Below, piece by piece: positions 8,358 through 16,802 of a stretch of 64,000 nucleotides of DNA. The notes under the pieces are model-generated. The model was not told the DNA's origin. It worked only from the letters and a program-made list of their open reading frames with translations, and ran no database searches. The position numbers and the translations under genes were made by a program. The stretch lies in assembly GCF_023022985.1 (NCBI RefSeq), contig NZ_CP095461.1:1612001-1676000 (forward strand), written 5' to 3'. The first letter of the stretch is position 1. Each line of letters begins with the position of its first letter. Origin of the DNA: Arthrobacter gengyunqii. GTDB lineage: Bacteria > Actinomycetota > Actinomycetes > Actinomycetales > Micrococcaceae.

Positions 8358-8690
8358 TCAGCGGATGGGCCCTGAATTTGGATCATCTTCGACGCGCGAT
8401 GTAACCACGGACTCGCTGGCATGCTGGCTTGTTGGGTTGCCTGGAGCGAAGCCGAACATTCGTGACTGGACGGACGCTGAGTCGAGGAGGGGAGCCGCAA
8501 CTCTCGACCGCCAGTTCCGGACACCAGACAGCAGCCGAATCAGGATAAGCACCCCGAGCGCCCAGCCAAGTGAACTGGTCCACCCGCCAAGATTCTGCTC
8601 AGTCAGCAGATCGATGACCATGAGGAGCGGTAATGCTCCCAACAGCAGGACCGTGGCGGCTGTCAGCAGACGCGAGAGATTTGGGGGCAT
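8358..8690 (-). CDS. Small membrane protein of unknown function
   Basis: A 110-residue protein with two predicted membrane helices (LLTAATVLLLGALPLLMVIDLL and LGWALGVLILIRLL) followed by a basic and then acidic soluble tail. No family recognised. On its strand TAGAGT lies six bases before the ATG, matching the leaderless pattern seen elsewhere. It is convergent with the upstream MFS gene, with a nine-base gap. Confidence 0.55.
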   Translation of the reverse strand: MPPNLSRLLTAATVLLLGALPLLMVIDLLTEQNLGGWTSSLGWALGVLILIRLLSGVRNWRSRVAAPLLDSASVQSRMFGFAPGNPTSQHASESVVTSRVEDDPNSGPIR

Positions 8691-8750
8691 AAGCTCACTC
8701 TAGAGCGTCAATGACGATCGGGGGACCGGGGACGGTTTTGTCTGACAGCT

Positions 8751-9572
8751 CTACCGGAGAGCGTCCCGCAGCGACCCCGCGATGGCGTTGAGCCAACGGT
8801 CTGCCCGGGGCAATTTGTCCTTCATTCCTTCGTCCCACCACCGGCGGAAAACAGGATCCGAGTCCGCGGCGGCCTTCATGATGGTTTCGGAATTCCTTTG
8901 GCGGCGGAGCGCCAGGTCAACGATCTGGCTCCTCTGCACGTCATCCATCCCATAGGCATCAGCGAAAATCCTGACCCGGCGTGGGACGTCGACGTCGGAG
9001 AGCGCAGGTCCGCGATCCTGTGGATGGCAGAGAGGCGCCCACCAGTACAGGGCGTTGACGACGTCGGCCACCCGGGTTGTGGGTTTGGCCAGATCAAAAT
9101 CGATCAAGGCCACCGGCATGCTGTCGCGAAAGACGACGTTTCCCGGACAATAGTCCTGATGAGCCACGAGTTCCGGCTTCTCAAACAGGGGCTCTATCGC
9201 CGGGTGCGGGGATCCGGGAATCGTCCCGAAGACGGCATCGGTGGGAGGGATCCAACCCTCGGCGGCGTCATGCGCCCGGCGAATCAGCCGGGCAAGCGCC
9301 GCCAGCTGCTCGTCCCCTACAGCCCAGTCCGGAAGCGGTTCCATGGGCACGTCACCCTCGACGTAGCTCAAAACCTCCCGACCTTTTGGATCGTACCCAT
9401 GAGGAATGGGTGCTCCCGTGAAGCCGCGGTCCCTAAGGTGCGAAAGAAACGCATGAATGGTGGCGGTTTGGGGCCGGGCCGGCCGGTGAACAGTGTCCCT
9501 AATCCGGTAGACCTCGGTCCAGCCGTCCCCTTCGAGCAGCACCTCGTCGGCCGTACCCTGGTTCTCGGTCAC
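8751..9572 (-). CDS. Aminoglycoside phosphotransferase (APH)-family kinase-like protein
   Basis: This 273-residue protein has the APH catalytic loop HQDYCPGNVV (H138, D140, N145) and the metal-binding Asp in ALIDFDLAKP (D158). The N-lobe is compact, and a conserved Lys in it is not obvious. Such proteins phosphorylate varied small molecules, not necessarily antibiotics, so no resistance phenotype should be assumed. The GTG start is set by a GGAGG site five bases upstream. The gene lies 19 bases downstream of the MDMPI-type gene on the same strand, so the two are probably co-transcribed. Confidence 0.82.
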   Translation of the reverse strand: MTENQGTADEVLLEGDGWTEVYRIRDTVHRPARPQTATIHAFLSHLRDRGFTGAPIPHGYDPKGREVLSYVEGDVPMEPLPDWAVGDEQLAALARLIRRAHDAAEGWIPPTDAVFGTIPGSPHPAIEPLFEKPELVAHQDYCPGNVVFRDSMPVALIDFDLAKPTTRVADVVNALYWWAPLCHPQDRGPALSDVDVPRRVRIFADAYGMDDVQRSQIVDLALRRQRNSETIMKAAADSDPVFRRWWDEGMKDKLPRADRWLNAIAGSLRDALR

Positions 9573-9591
9573 AGGTGCCTCCGCTTTGCCG

Positions 9592-10266
9592 TCATTGGTT
9601 CAACTTCTGTACGAATGCTGCGGCACCTTCGCCGGAGAAGTCCCGTCTATCAACCGGGCGGCCGGAGACTGCCATCAAAAGTGCCAACGCGCTTCCTAGG
9701 ACCGCTGGGCCGGAACCGTGCTCAAACCCCGAATCGGAAGCCTGCAAACGGAATCCGGCGGCACGTTCCTTGCCGCCGCCCATGGAGATGCCGGTTTTGA
9801 GCTGATAACTCAGTGCCTCCTCGGTCGATTCTCGCGGGTAGCGATGCACGAGCCCCAGAGGTCTCCGAATGTCCTCACCGTGCACGATGGCTTCAACAAG
9901 CCGGGTTGCCAGTGCAGCAGGCGGCGTTTTGGTTGCCTGCCGGATGCGGCGGAACTCGGCCAGTGTTGCTTCCGGGCTGGCGGCACGTTCCCGGATGATG
10001 CCGCGTGCGTTGGCTCCGTCAAAACTGAATTTCGCGGCAACCATTTGACGGACAAAGGCGAGGCGAGTTGTCTTCGCTGTATCGACAAGGTGGGCTACGA
10101 CGTCGTGAATGTCCCAACCGGGGCAGAGAGACGGCTGCGCCCATTGTTCCGGGGTGAGCGACTCGAGATCGCTGATGAGGGACTGGCGTTCGTTGTGGAC
10201 AATTCGCCACACCACCGCAGCTGTTGGTCTGGAAGACGTTGGTCCGGAAGGCATGGGGACATACAA
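9592..10266 (-). CDS. Maleylpyruvate isomerase-family (mycothiol-dependent type) protein
   Basis: The N-terminal ~165 residues form a DinB-like MDMPI_N domain: LTPEQWAQPSLCPGWDIHDVVAHLVDTAK, with the metal-binding His, and a second His in VEAIVHGEDIRRPLG. Mycothiol, the actinobacterial thiol, is the usual cofactor. The C-terminal ~55 residues (FEHGSGPAVLGSALALLMAVSGRP) match the short sterol-carrier-like tail often found in these proteins. Substrate is unknown. The start is uncertain: ATG at 10266 or 10254, neither with a strong ribosome site. Confidence 0.8.
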   Translation of the reverse strand: MYVPMPSGPTSSRPTAAVVWRIVHNERQSLISDLESLTPEQWAQPSLCPGWDIHDVVAHLVDTAKTTRLAFVRQMVAAKFSFDGANARGIIRERAASPEATLAEFRRIRQATKTPPAALATRLVEAIVHGEDIRRPLGLVHRYPRESTEEALSYQLKTGISMGGGKERAAGFRLQASDSGFEHGSGPAVLGSALALLMAVSGRPVDRRDFSGEGAAAFVQKLNQ

Positions 10267-10537
10267 CCACGAGTCGACACCTGTGTGCGTCGTCTAGTGG
10301 CTACTGCTGATCCAATGAACAGGAATGTCGAGGTCGGAGGGCAGAAGCGTGGAGGGGCCGGGGGGAACTCGCTGAAGGGGTGCGGGGGCTGACTATGACT
10401 TTCGCGCCTCAAGCAGGCACGTGCTCCGCGCGTTTTCGGGGGCTCGGATAGATCGGCATGAAACATCATGCTCACCATGTCGTCCATTAGGGTGTGTCCA
10501 AGCGATAAACAGAACACATTTAGAGATAGGTCCAGGA

Positions 10538-11008
10538 ATGGCTAAAACGCCCGAGATGTCCGCCGCCATGCCCGAAAAGCTTCTTCGTCCGCGGGCGGCT
10601 AATGTGTGGGGCGCCGTTGCTTTGGTCTTTCTCCCGGCATTCGTAGTGCTATTCGTCGGCTGGGAAATAAGCGACGCCGTAGGCGGCAGCCGCGACCTGG
10701 TGGACAATCTGGGACTTGTGGTGATGTTTGCGGGGGTAGCAAACGTTATCCGCGTGGTGATTTCCAACAAGCAGGAACTCTGCCGCCGCATCGCTGAGAA
10801 TCTGAGCCAGGAACACGCGATCACGGTGCTGTACCCGTCACTGTTGATCGACACGGGTAGGTTCAGCGGAGGGTTGACGCGACGTAAGGTTCAGGCCGTC
10901 GATGAGTATCGCCGGCCGTTGCTCGTCACGTTGAGCTTGGACGACACCGGAACAAAAGTCATCCCCACATTCCACGACGTGGACGGGCATCCGGTACGCG
11001 GGCGCTGA
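10538..11008 (+). CDS. Hypothetical membrane protein
   Basis: A 156-residue protein with two hydrophobic segments (VWGAVALVFLPAFVVLFVGW and DNLGLVVMFAGVANVIRVVI) and a soluble C-terminal region of ~80 residues. No family recognised. The ATG at 10538 follows a GAGATAGG site; an earlier in-frame start would add a region of poor coding character. Confidence 0.55.
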   Translation: MAKTPEMSAAMPEKLLRPRAANVWGAVALVFLPAFVVLFVGWEISDAVGGSRDLVDNLGLVVMFAGVANVIRVVISNKQELCRRIAENLSQEHAITVLYPSLLIDTGRFSGGLTRRKVQAVDEYRRPLLVTLSLDDTGTKVIPTFHDVDGHPVRGR

Positions 11009-11046
11009 CCCCTGCTCGGCTAGCAGGAGTCCTGCATTGCTGTGTC

Positions 11047-11613
11047 TTACTCCAGGCCGTAGACGCGGACCGGATCCCGCTCGAGGATGCGGTCGCGCAT
11101 TTCGATCTTGAGGACTTCCAGATGAGCCAGTTCGGCGGCTGATTTGTCCGGCTTGGCCGTCAGCTCGATGAACTCATCCGTTACAATACCGTCATCCAAC
11201 AGCACGCACGTGACCTGAGCCTCGCCGGAACTCACCTCGAAGACGTAGCGGGCAAGAGTATTGCCACGCTCCGGGCGGGCCAGTTCCGGAAGCACTGAGT
11301 AACGGTCTCCGGTGACCGCACGGGTCACAAGCTCGAACGCATCCCGGGCGCCGGGACCGGCAAACGGGGTCCGCACCCTGATGTCGCGGCGCTCAACCCG
11401 GCCGTTTGCACTGCGCGCGGCGAGCTCAGGCAGCGCCCGTCCCAAAGCGGCGAAGGCGTGCGCCACGCCGCCCGGGAAGCCCGGTCCGTGGTACTTCATG
11501 CAGTCGGCAAAGGTGAAGTCCAGCTGCACGCCGTCCTCCCACAAGGTGAGAGTCCGGGCCGGGTTGGGGATCGGCGTCGGGACGGGACGCTCGGGTGTGG
11601 AGTAGTTGCTCAT
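11047..11613 (-). CDS. Hypothetical protein, weakly FmdE-like
   Basis: A soluble 188-residue protein. Its most distinctive part is TFADCMKYHGPGFPGGVAHAF, a Cys/His/Gly cluster followed by a helix, faintly recalling the metal-binding start of FmdE-type proteins. The rest alternates strands and helices (RYVFEVSSGEAQVTCVLLDD) and ends with VYGLE. I cannot assign a function. A CAAGG site lies upstream of the ATG. Confidence 0.6.
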   Translation of the reverse strand: MSNYSTPERPVPTPIPNPARTLTLWEDGVQLDFTFADCMKYHGPGFPGGVAHAFAALGRALPELAARSANGRVERRDIRVRTPFAGPGARDAFELVTRAVTGDRYSVLPELARPERGNTLARYVFEVSSGEAQVTCVLLDDGIVTDEFIELTAKPDKSAAELAHLEVLKIEMRDRILERDPVRVYGLE

Positions 11614-11821
11614 TCTGCTGCCTTGGGTTCAATGCTGGGCGTAAGTGCTAAGGGCCATCAATTCTACCTAACCGTTAGCAGGGATTTCGGCACTGTCCTG
11701 CACATCTCCGACGGACAGGAAGGCAGGACCAGACTCCTAATCCAAAAGGACCTCAGCACTGTTGTCGGGTCCACCGCCGTCAGGCACTGTGGAGCCCCGC
11801 CTACCTGAAACGGAGAGCATC

Positions 11822-12089
11822 ATGGCAACAAGAATCACCTTCGTCATCGACAACCCCACTGATCCCGACGCCTTCGAATCCGCATACAAAGGCGTTAAAA
11901 ACAGCGCGAAGCAGCTGCCGAAGCTGCACCGGTACGAGGCCTGCCCACCGGACCCTGGACCTGTACTTCGACAGCTACGACGACTCATCAGCCGCAGTGA
12001 CGACCACGGCGGCTGCAGACTTGTTCGGTCAATTGACCGCCACCGAGACACCTTTTAAAGCATTGTTTTCCGACATCGAAGAAAACTAA
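11822..12089 (+). pseudogene. EthD-family gene broken by a 38-bp deletion
   Basis: The first ~40 codons encode ATRITFVIDNPTDPDAFESA through AKQLPKLHRYEA, closely matching the intact EthD copy at 12648. The frame is then lost, and the rest of the homology (PAHRTLDLYFDSYDD through FKALFSDIEEN, stop at 12087-12089) continues in another frame. Aligned with the intact paralogue, 38 bases are missing after the codon for Glu in RYE, which removes the GGKVWPKEDGSPT segment. A ribosome site (GGAGAG) and start are intact, so a truncated peptide could still be made. Confidence 0.85.
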
Positions 12090-12127
12090 CGCGGGGTAGC
12101 CGCGGCTAGGAGGGGACCGGCGTCGGC

Positions 12128-12430
12128 CTAGGCTGCGGTGTCTTTGATGACGGTGTAGGAAGCGACAGCGTTGGGTGCCTGCATGCCCGGAGCCTGGTCA
12201 TCGGAGTGCGAGGCCTTGAAGGAATCCGATTTCAGCCACGCGAAGAAGTCTTCCTTGGAGTCGAACTCCATGGTGGACAGGTAGGTGTTGCTCTTTCCCT
12301 CGGGACGCATCAGCGTGCTGCGGCCCAATCCCGGGACGCCTTCAAGGTTCGTCATGCTGTCGATGAAGGCCTTTTCGAAGGCCTCAGCCGTTTCCGGACC
12401 AACTTCCAGGGTATTTACGACTACGTACAT
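12128..12430 (-). CDS. Antibiotic biosynthesis monooxygenase (ABM) domain protein
   Basis: A 100-residue single-domain protein beginning MYVVVNTLEVGPETAEAFEK, with VPGLGRSTLMRPEGKSNTYL and WLKSDSFKASHSD. This is the dimeric alpha/beta-barrel pattern of ABM and IsdG-like proteins. Members include heme-degrading and quinone monooxygenases; no substrate can be named. The start at 12430 has GGAAGGA nearby. It lies between the broken and intact EthD copies, which belong to the same fold superfamily. Confidence 0.8.
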   Translation of the reverse strand: MYVVVNTLEVGPETAEAFEKAFIDSMTNLEGVPGLGRSTLMRPEGKSNTYLSTMEFDSKEDFFAWLKSDSFKASHSDDQAPGMQAPNAVASYTVIKDTAA

Positions 12431-12647
12431 GTGTGTCCTTCCAACGGTGTGAGCACCGGACAAGGCTGCCCGGCATTGCAATTATACCGACACCTTGTCA
12501 GTAAGTACCGCAGGTCCTTTCCAGGCGCACCGAATCGTCGTGGCTCCGGGGGCTTGAAGGGACTTGAGTGAGGACGCTGGACAAGCGGTCCCGGCACCCG
12601 GAGACTACTAACACTCCGACAGCCGGCCCCATGAAAAGGATGATTCC

Positions 12648-12953
12648 ATGCCCACCAAGATCACGTTCATCATCGACAATCCTGCCAGCCCGGACGCATT
12701 CGAGACCGCCTACAAGGGCATTGCGGACAGTGCCAAACAGCTTCCCAAGCTGCGGAGGTTCGAGGGCGGAAAGGTCTGGCCGAAGGAGGACGGCTCGCCG
12801 ACACCCGCCCACCGGACACTGGACCTGTACTTTGACAGCTATGAGGATGCCTCGGCTGCAGTGACAGTGCCTCCGTTCGCGGAACTGATCGGTCAGCTCA
12901 AGGAAACCGGGACCACCTTCAAGGCGCTGTTCTCAGCGGTGGAAGAAGGGTAG
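12648..12953 (+). CDS. EthD family reductase-like protein
   Basis: A 101-residue protein of the dimeric alpha/beta-barrel superfamily: PTKITFIIDNPASPDAFETA, QLPKLRRFEGGKVWP, HRTLDLYFDSYEDASAAV and FKALFSAVEEG. EthD proteins are small, and their catalytic role is poorly defined. It is the intact paralogue of the pseudogene at 11822. The ATG follows an AAAAGGA site. Confidence 0.82.
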   Translation: MPTKITFIIDNPASPDAFETAYKGIADSAKQLPKLRRFEGGKVWPKEDGSPTPAHRTLDLYFDSYEDASAAVTVPPFAELIGQLKETGTTFKALFSAVEEG

Positions 12954-13121
12954 CGACGCGCAGCCCGGCGACTAGAGGCTGTTGCCTTCGTTCTTCGCAG
13001 CGGCGGCCTCCCGGGCAGCGAGCCGCCGCCTGAGGTTAAAACCCACTGAAAAATAGGGCGATCGTCCCGCCAACTGCACCGGCAAGTAATAGGGAAACCG
13101 AGGTTAAAAAGGTGCTTAGGT

Positions 13122-13505
13122 TTGGATGCTCGGATCGGCGGATCCAGAAATCAAGCACTGCCCCCAGCACCCCAGCCCCAGCCGGAGCACGCCATCGGCA
13201 AGCCCCACGCCATCGGCAAGCCCCACGCCGTCGCGAACCTCTGCCCGCTCCCCGCGAGTACAACCGCGGCTCCCGTGCCGTCCGCACCGATCCATGCCGC
13301 ACCGGCGACGCTGACCGCGGAGGATGTGCAAAGAATCATCGCAGACTACCATCAGAACAGTGCTGACTTGGCGCACACGGTTTTCGACAACGGGGATGGC
13401 ACATTCGAGGTGAAGGTAACTTCGCGTTCCATAGCTGCACAGGGAGGGACCGGCACAACTTGCCTTTATGTCGTGGAACAGAGCGGAAGCTTCGCGCTCA
13501 AGTAG
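13122..13505 (+). CDS. Hypothetical protein with low-complexity N-terminus
   Basis: The C-terminal ~65 residues look genuinely coding: LTAEDVQRIIADYHQNSADL followed by the strand-rich GDGTFEVKVTSRS and TGTTCLYVVEQSGSF. The N-terminal half is Pro/Ala-rich and includes an 18-bp tandem repeat (AIGKPH twice). The start is doubtful: TTG at 13122 has an AAGGTG eight bases upstream, whereas an ATG at 13126 is in another frame. A minus-strand frame overlaps the same DNA. No family recognised. Confidence 0.4.
   Translation: MDARIGGSRNQALPPAPQPQPEHAIGKPHAIGKPHAVANLCPLPASTTAAPVPSAPIHAAPATLTAEDVQRIIADYHQNSADLAHTVFDNGDGTFEVKVTSRSIAAQGGTGTTCLYVVEQSGSFALK
13189..13224. repeat. 18-bp tandem repeat, about two copies
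   Basis: The unit CACGCCATCGGCAAGCCC occurs twice in direct succession, with a partial third copy after it. It lies in the low-complexity part of the hypothetical gene and encodes HAIGKP repeats in that frame. Confidence 0.8.
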
Positions 13506-13695
13506 GGTCCGGCGGGACGGTGCCCGCGTGCCGCGCGCGGTCTACATGTGCGCCCGCAGCTGAGGTTCTGCCCTGCAGGCTGAAGCTCACCGTAACTCCG
13601 CTGGCTTTAGGTATTGAGCTGTTTCAGGAACGACTTTAAAATTCTTTTGCGGGGATGGCCTCGGTCTTACATAAAATCTGTAAGGGGCAAATCCA

Positions 13696-14421
13696 ATGGC
13701 TGACTTTTTTACGGCCCAGCCGGGCGAGACAGCGGCTCCATTGCCGCCGGGGCCCATCCTGTGCACCGGATCGGCAGGTATGCGGCGCGTTCACCGCTTT
13801 TTCCTTTGGGCCTACGACGAGGCACCCGGCCTGGTACGGTCCACCGATACCGGCGATACCGCTCGCGCCGCATACGTTGGAGAAGTACTTGGAAACTTCG
13901 ACGGAGTGCTTCACATCCACCACGAGGGCGAGGACCTGCTCATGTATCCCCCACTGGCTGGTCGGGCACCGGGGTGCGCACTGCACATAGCCCAGATGCT
14001 GGAGCACCACCGACAGGTGGGGGAGCGGCTTGACCGCATCGAACCGGTCCGTCAACGCTGGATGGAGACGGCGGGTGCGGAGGACAGCGAGGAACTCGCT
14101 GACCTCTATGAGGGCCTGTCCGCTCTGCTTAAAGTGCACCTGCGCCGCGAAGTCACTGAGGTGATGCCTGTTGTGGACCGGGTGCTGAGCGAAAAGGAAA
14201 TGGACGCGGTCGGCCAGCACGGGATTGAACAGTTCGACAAGAAGTTCTTGGTGGGCTACCTCGGCATGATGATGGCTACGAATCCTCTGGATGACCAGAA
14301 GGCCTTCTTCAAGGAAATCCCCGCGCCGGTCCGTCTTGCCTACCGCCTCGTCGGGCGCAGAATGTATCGGCGACAGTATTCGACACTTTTTCCCGGACGA
14401 AAAATCCCGGAGACACTTTAA
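13696..14421 (+). CDS. Hemerythrin domain-containing protein
   Basis: A 241-residue protein with a four-helix hemerythrin-like (HHE) domain in residues ~25-165. Candidate di-iron ligands lie in LHIHHEGEDLLMYP, MLEHHRQVGERL and KVHLRREVTEVMPVV. The C-terminal ~60 residues (PAPVRLAYRLVGRRMYRRQY) are basic. Such proteins sense or buffer oxygen or reactive species. The ATG has an AAGGGG site eight bases upstream. Confidence 0.85.
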   Translation: MADFFTAQPGETAAPLPPGPILCTGSAGMRRVHRFFLWAYDEAPGLVRSTDTGDTARAAYVGEVLGNFDGVLHIHHEGEDLLMYPPLAGRAPGCALHIAQMLEHHRQVGERLDRIEPVRQRWMETAGAEDSEELADLYEGLSALLKVHLRREVTEVMPVVDRVLSEKEMDAVGQHGIEQFDKKFLVGYLGMMMATNPLDDQKAFFKEIPAPVRLAYRLVGRRMYRRQYSTLFPGRKIPETL

Positions 14422-14440
14422 GCCTGCGGGACCTGCCGAT

Positions 14441-15628
14441 TTATGTGCCTAGCCGGGGCGGTGCCGCGCCAGTGTTGAGCCGGGCCACCTGCAGGGTGAG
14501 GTGGTAGCGTTCGGCCAGATTGGGTGCCAGCAGGGCGGCCTCTGCGTAGAGTCGCGCAGCTTGTCCCGTATCGCCGGCGCGCTCGTGCAGGTACGCCCGC
14601 GCCGCGGTGTGCCGGGGGAGTGCGGGATCCAAATCCGCCAGCGCTGCGAGTCCGGCGCGCGGTCCGTCCGCTTCTCCGACGGCGACGGCGCGGTTCAGCT
14701 GGGCTATCGGGCTGCCGGTGAGCCGGACCAGTTCGTCATACCACCCCACGATCTGCGGCCAGTCCGTTTCCTCCGCCGTCAGCGCGTCCGCGTGCAGGGC
14801 GGCGACTGCAGCCTGCGCCTGGTATTCGCCCAGCCGGTCCCGGGCCAGCGCCCGCTGCAGGATCTCCACCCCTTCGGAGATCAGGTCGGTGTCCCAGCGG
14901 CCGCGGTCCTGCTCGGCCAGCGGCACAAGCCTCCCGCCGTCGTCAGTCCGCGCCGGGCGGCGGGCGTGATGAAGGAGCATCAGAGCCAGCAGGCCGTGGA
15001 CCTCGGGATGGTCGATGCCGGCGGCCAACTGCCGGGTCAGCCGGATGGATTCGGCGGCCAGGTCAATGTCGCCGGAGTAGCCCTCATTGAATACCAAATA
15101 CAGGGTGCGAAGCACGGCGGCCACGTTGCCGGGCGAGTCGAGTCGGACCCCGGCAACGGTGCGCTTGGCCCGGCTGATCCGCTGCGCCATGGTCGCCTCG
15201 CCCACCAGATACGCGGCGGCGATCTGCCGGGTAGTCAGCCCGCCCACCGCCCGCAGGGTCAGCGCCACAGCCGACGGCGGAGAGAGGGACGGGTGCGCGC
15301 AGAGAAAATACAGCTGCAGCGTGTCGTCGCTTTCGCCCGCGTGGCCCGGTCCGGGCTCGGCGGCGACGGTGAGTTCACGACGACGCCGGGCGGTCTCGGC
15401 GCGGGCCGCGTCCAGGAACTTCCGCCACGCGGTGGTGACGAGCCAAGCCTTCGGGTTCCGCGGCCGGTTGTCCGGCCAGCAGCGCAGGGCTTCGATCAGG
15501 GCGTCCTGCACCGCGTCCTCGGCCGCCGCGAAATCGGCTCCGCGGCGGACGAGGACGGCGATGACCTGCGGAGTGAGCATGCGGACCAGACGCTCGTCCA
15601 CCGTGCCGGACTCCATGGTGTCTCCCAT
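14441..15628 (-). CDS. ECF sigma factor with C-terminal DUF6596/TPR-like domain (ECF42-type)
   Basis: The 395-residue protein has region 2 (AAAEDAVQDALIEALRCWPD, RNPKAWLVTTAWRKFLD), region 4 (LTTRQIAAAYLVGEATMAQRISRAK) and a long C-terminal helical part (AVLRTLYLVFNEGYSGDIDL onward) found in this ECF group. That extension distinguishes it from ordinary ~190-residue ECF factors and is thought to replace an anti-sigma factor. The start at 15628 follows GGAGGGAGGA. It is 22 bases downstream of the DGPF/YCII gene on the same strand, the hallmark pairing of this group. Confidence 0.9.
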   Translation of the reverse strand: MGDTMESGTVDERLVRMLTPQVIAVLVRRGADFAAAEDAVQDALIEALRCWPDNRPRNPKAWLVTTAWRKFLDAARAETARRRRELTVAAEPGPGHAGESDDTLQLYFLCAHPSLSPPSAVALTLRAVGGLTTRQIAAAYLVGEATMAQRISRAKRTVAGVRLDSPGNVAAVLRTLYLVFNEGYSGDIDLAAESIRLTRQLAAGIDHPEVHGLLALMLLHHARRPARTDDGGRLVPLAEQDRGRWDTDLISEGVEILQRALARDRLGEYQAQAAVAALHADALTAEETDWPQIVGWYDELVRLTGSPIAQLNRAVAVGEADGPRAGLAALADLDPALPRHTAARAYLHERAGDTGQAARLYAEAALLAPNLAERYHLTLQVARLNTGAAPPRLGT

Positions 15629-15650
15629 GGATCCTCCCTCCCCGGCCTGC

Positions 15651-16058
15651 CTATTCCGTGATGGTGATGGGCGAGCCCAGGAACGGCCGCAGCTCGATCC
15701 ACTCCTGCAGTGGCTGTCCGCCGGAGGCGGGGGCGGCGGATAGTTCTCCCGCGAGTTCGACGGCGCGGTCATAGTCGTCCACGTCGATCACCATCCAGCC
15801 GGCAATCAGGTCCTTGGTTTCCGCGAACGGGCCGTCTGTCACCGGCGGCCGGCCCTCGCCGTCGTAGCGTACGAAGGTGCCCTCGGGTGCGACGGCCTGC
15901 CCGTCGATGTACTCGCCGTTGGCCTGCAACCGATCGGCGAAGTCCTGCATGAACTGCATATGGGCTGAGACTTCCTCGGGCGTCCACTGGTCCATCGGCA
16001 CGTCATTCAGGGGTGCCGGCGCGCCGCGGTAATGCTTGAGCAACAGATATTTGGCCAT
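15651..16058 (-). CDS. YCII/DGPF-domain protein partner of the ECF sigma factor
   Basis: A 135-residue protein starting MAKYLLLKHYRG with the diagnostic VTDGPFAETKDLIAGWMVID in its centre. DGPF-domain proteins are YciI-like dimeric alpha/beta proteins found next to ECF42-type sigma factors and are usually part of the sigma factor's regulon. AAGGAGA precedes the ATG. It is the first gene of a two-gene unit and is divergent from the DUF2231 gene. Confidence 0.9.
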   Translation of the reverse strand: MAKYLLLKHYRGAPAPLNDVPMDQWTPEEVSAHMQFMQDFADRLQANGEYIDGQAVAPEGTFVRYDGEGRPPVTDGPFAETKDLIAGWMVIDVDDYDRAVELAGELSAAPASGGQPLQEWIELRPFLGSPITITE

Positions 16059-16238
16059 GACGGTCTCCTTGGTCTTTGGCGACACCGGGTCGCCAACAAC
16101 ACTGCCATTGTGGCTGTTCTTAATGCTGGGACGGAACCGGGGTGGGAAACTCGACATGGGTTCGCGGATTTGTGGCCGGCTCTGCAGGTTGCAGCGGAGC
16201 CTAGGCAGCTGCTCCCGGCGGGCATAGCGTCGATAAGC

Positions 16239-16778
16239 GTGAGTGAAGTTTCGCTGCCGCTGCGTCTGGCCCGGGCAGTGGGCACCAGCCCGGTCGCTGA
16301 TCGCGTTGCCGCCGCGCAGGAGTTCCTCTACAAGCCTCTCCTCGAGTGGGCGTGGAAAAGCCCGTTCCATACCGGTGTCCTGGGCCACTGGATCCATCCG
16401 CCGCTCACGGATCTGACGCTTGGCTGCTGGGGCAGCGCGTCCATCCTCGACGTAGCCGGCGGAGCCCAGTCACGGCACGGTGCCACCGTCCTGATAGGCG
16501 CGGGGCTGGCCGCGGCCGTACCCACCGCTATCGCCGGTGCCAGCGACTGGGCCGGAATGGCTGGTGACGCGCGTCGAATCGGCGTCGTTCATGCCCTGGG
16601 TACCGACGTGGCAGTGTTTGCCAACCTCGGATCCCTGATTGCCCTGACATGCGGCCAGCACGGGCTGGGTGTGGCCCTGGCCCTCGCGGGCAATGCGGTT
16701 CTGGCGGGTTCCGGGTTCCTGGGAGGACATTTGGTGCTCAACCGCGGCACGGCCCGTCGGGTACCTGCCGACGTCTGA
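16239..16778 (+). CDS. DUF2231-type membrane protein
   Basis: The coding part shows FHTGVLGHWIHPPLTDLTLG near residue 50, the His-containing signature of DUF2231 membrane proteins, followed by about four hydrophobic segments (ATVLIGAGLAAAVPTAIAGA, ALGTDVAVFANLGSLIALTC, GVALALAGNAVLAGSGFLGG). Function unknown; the histidines may bind heme or metal. The GTG at 16239 is chosen because sequence before it has poor coding character and a TAGCGT box lies eight bases upstream; the start is not certain. Confidence 0.75.
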   Translation: MSEVSLPLRLARAVGTSPVADRVAAAQEFLYKPLLEWAWKSPFHTGVLGHWIHPPLTDLTLGCWGSASILDVAGGAQSRHGATVLIGAGLAAAVPTAIAGASDWAGMAGDARRIGVVHALGTDVAVFANLGSLIALTCGQHGLGVALALAGNAVLAGSGFLGGHLVLNRGTARRVPADV

Positions 16779-16802
16779 CGGGTTTTCGAGCGGGACCGGG
16801 CC

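Noticed and set aside
8751..9572. Calling the APH-like gene an antibiotic-resistance gene
   Set aside because: The catalytic loop is shared by kinases of many small molecules; nothing in the sequence or context shows an antibiotic as substrate.
13036..13302. Minus-strand frame with a hydrophobic C-terminus
   Set aside because: The first half is an Arg/Gly/Ala-rich repeat shadow and no start signal is visible. The hydrophobic end could be chance; kept only as a competing reading.
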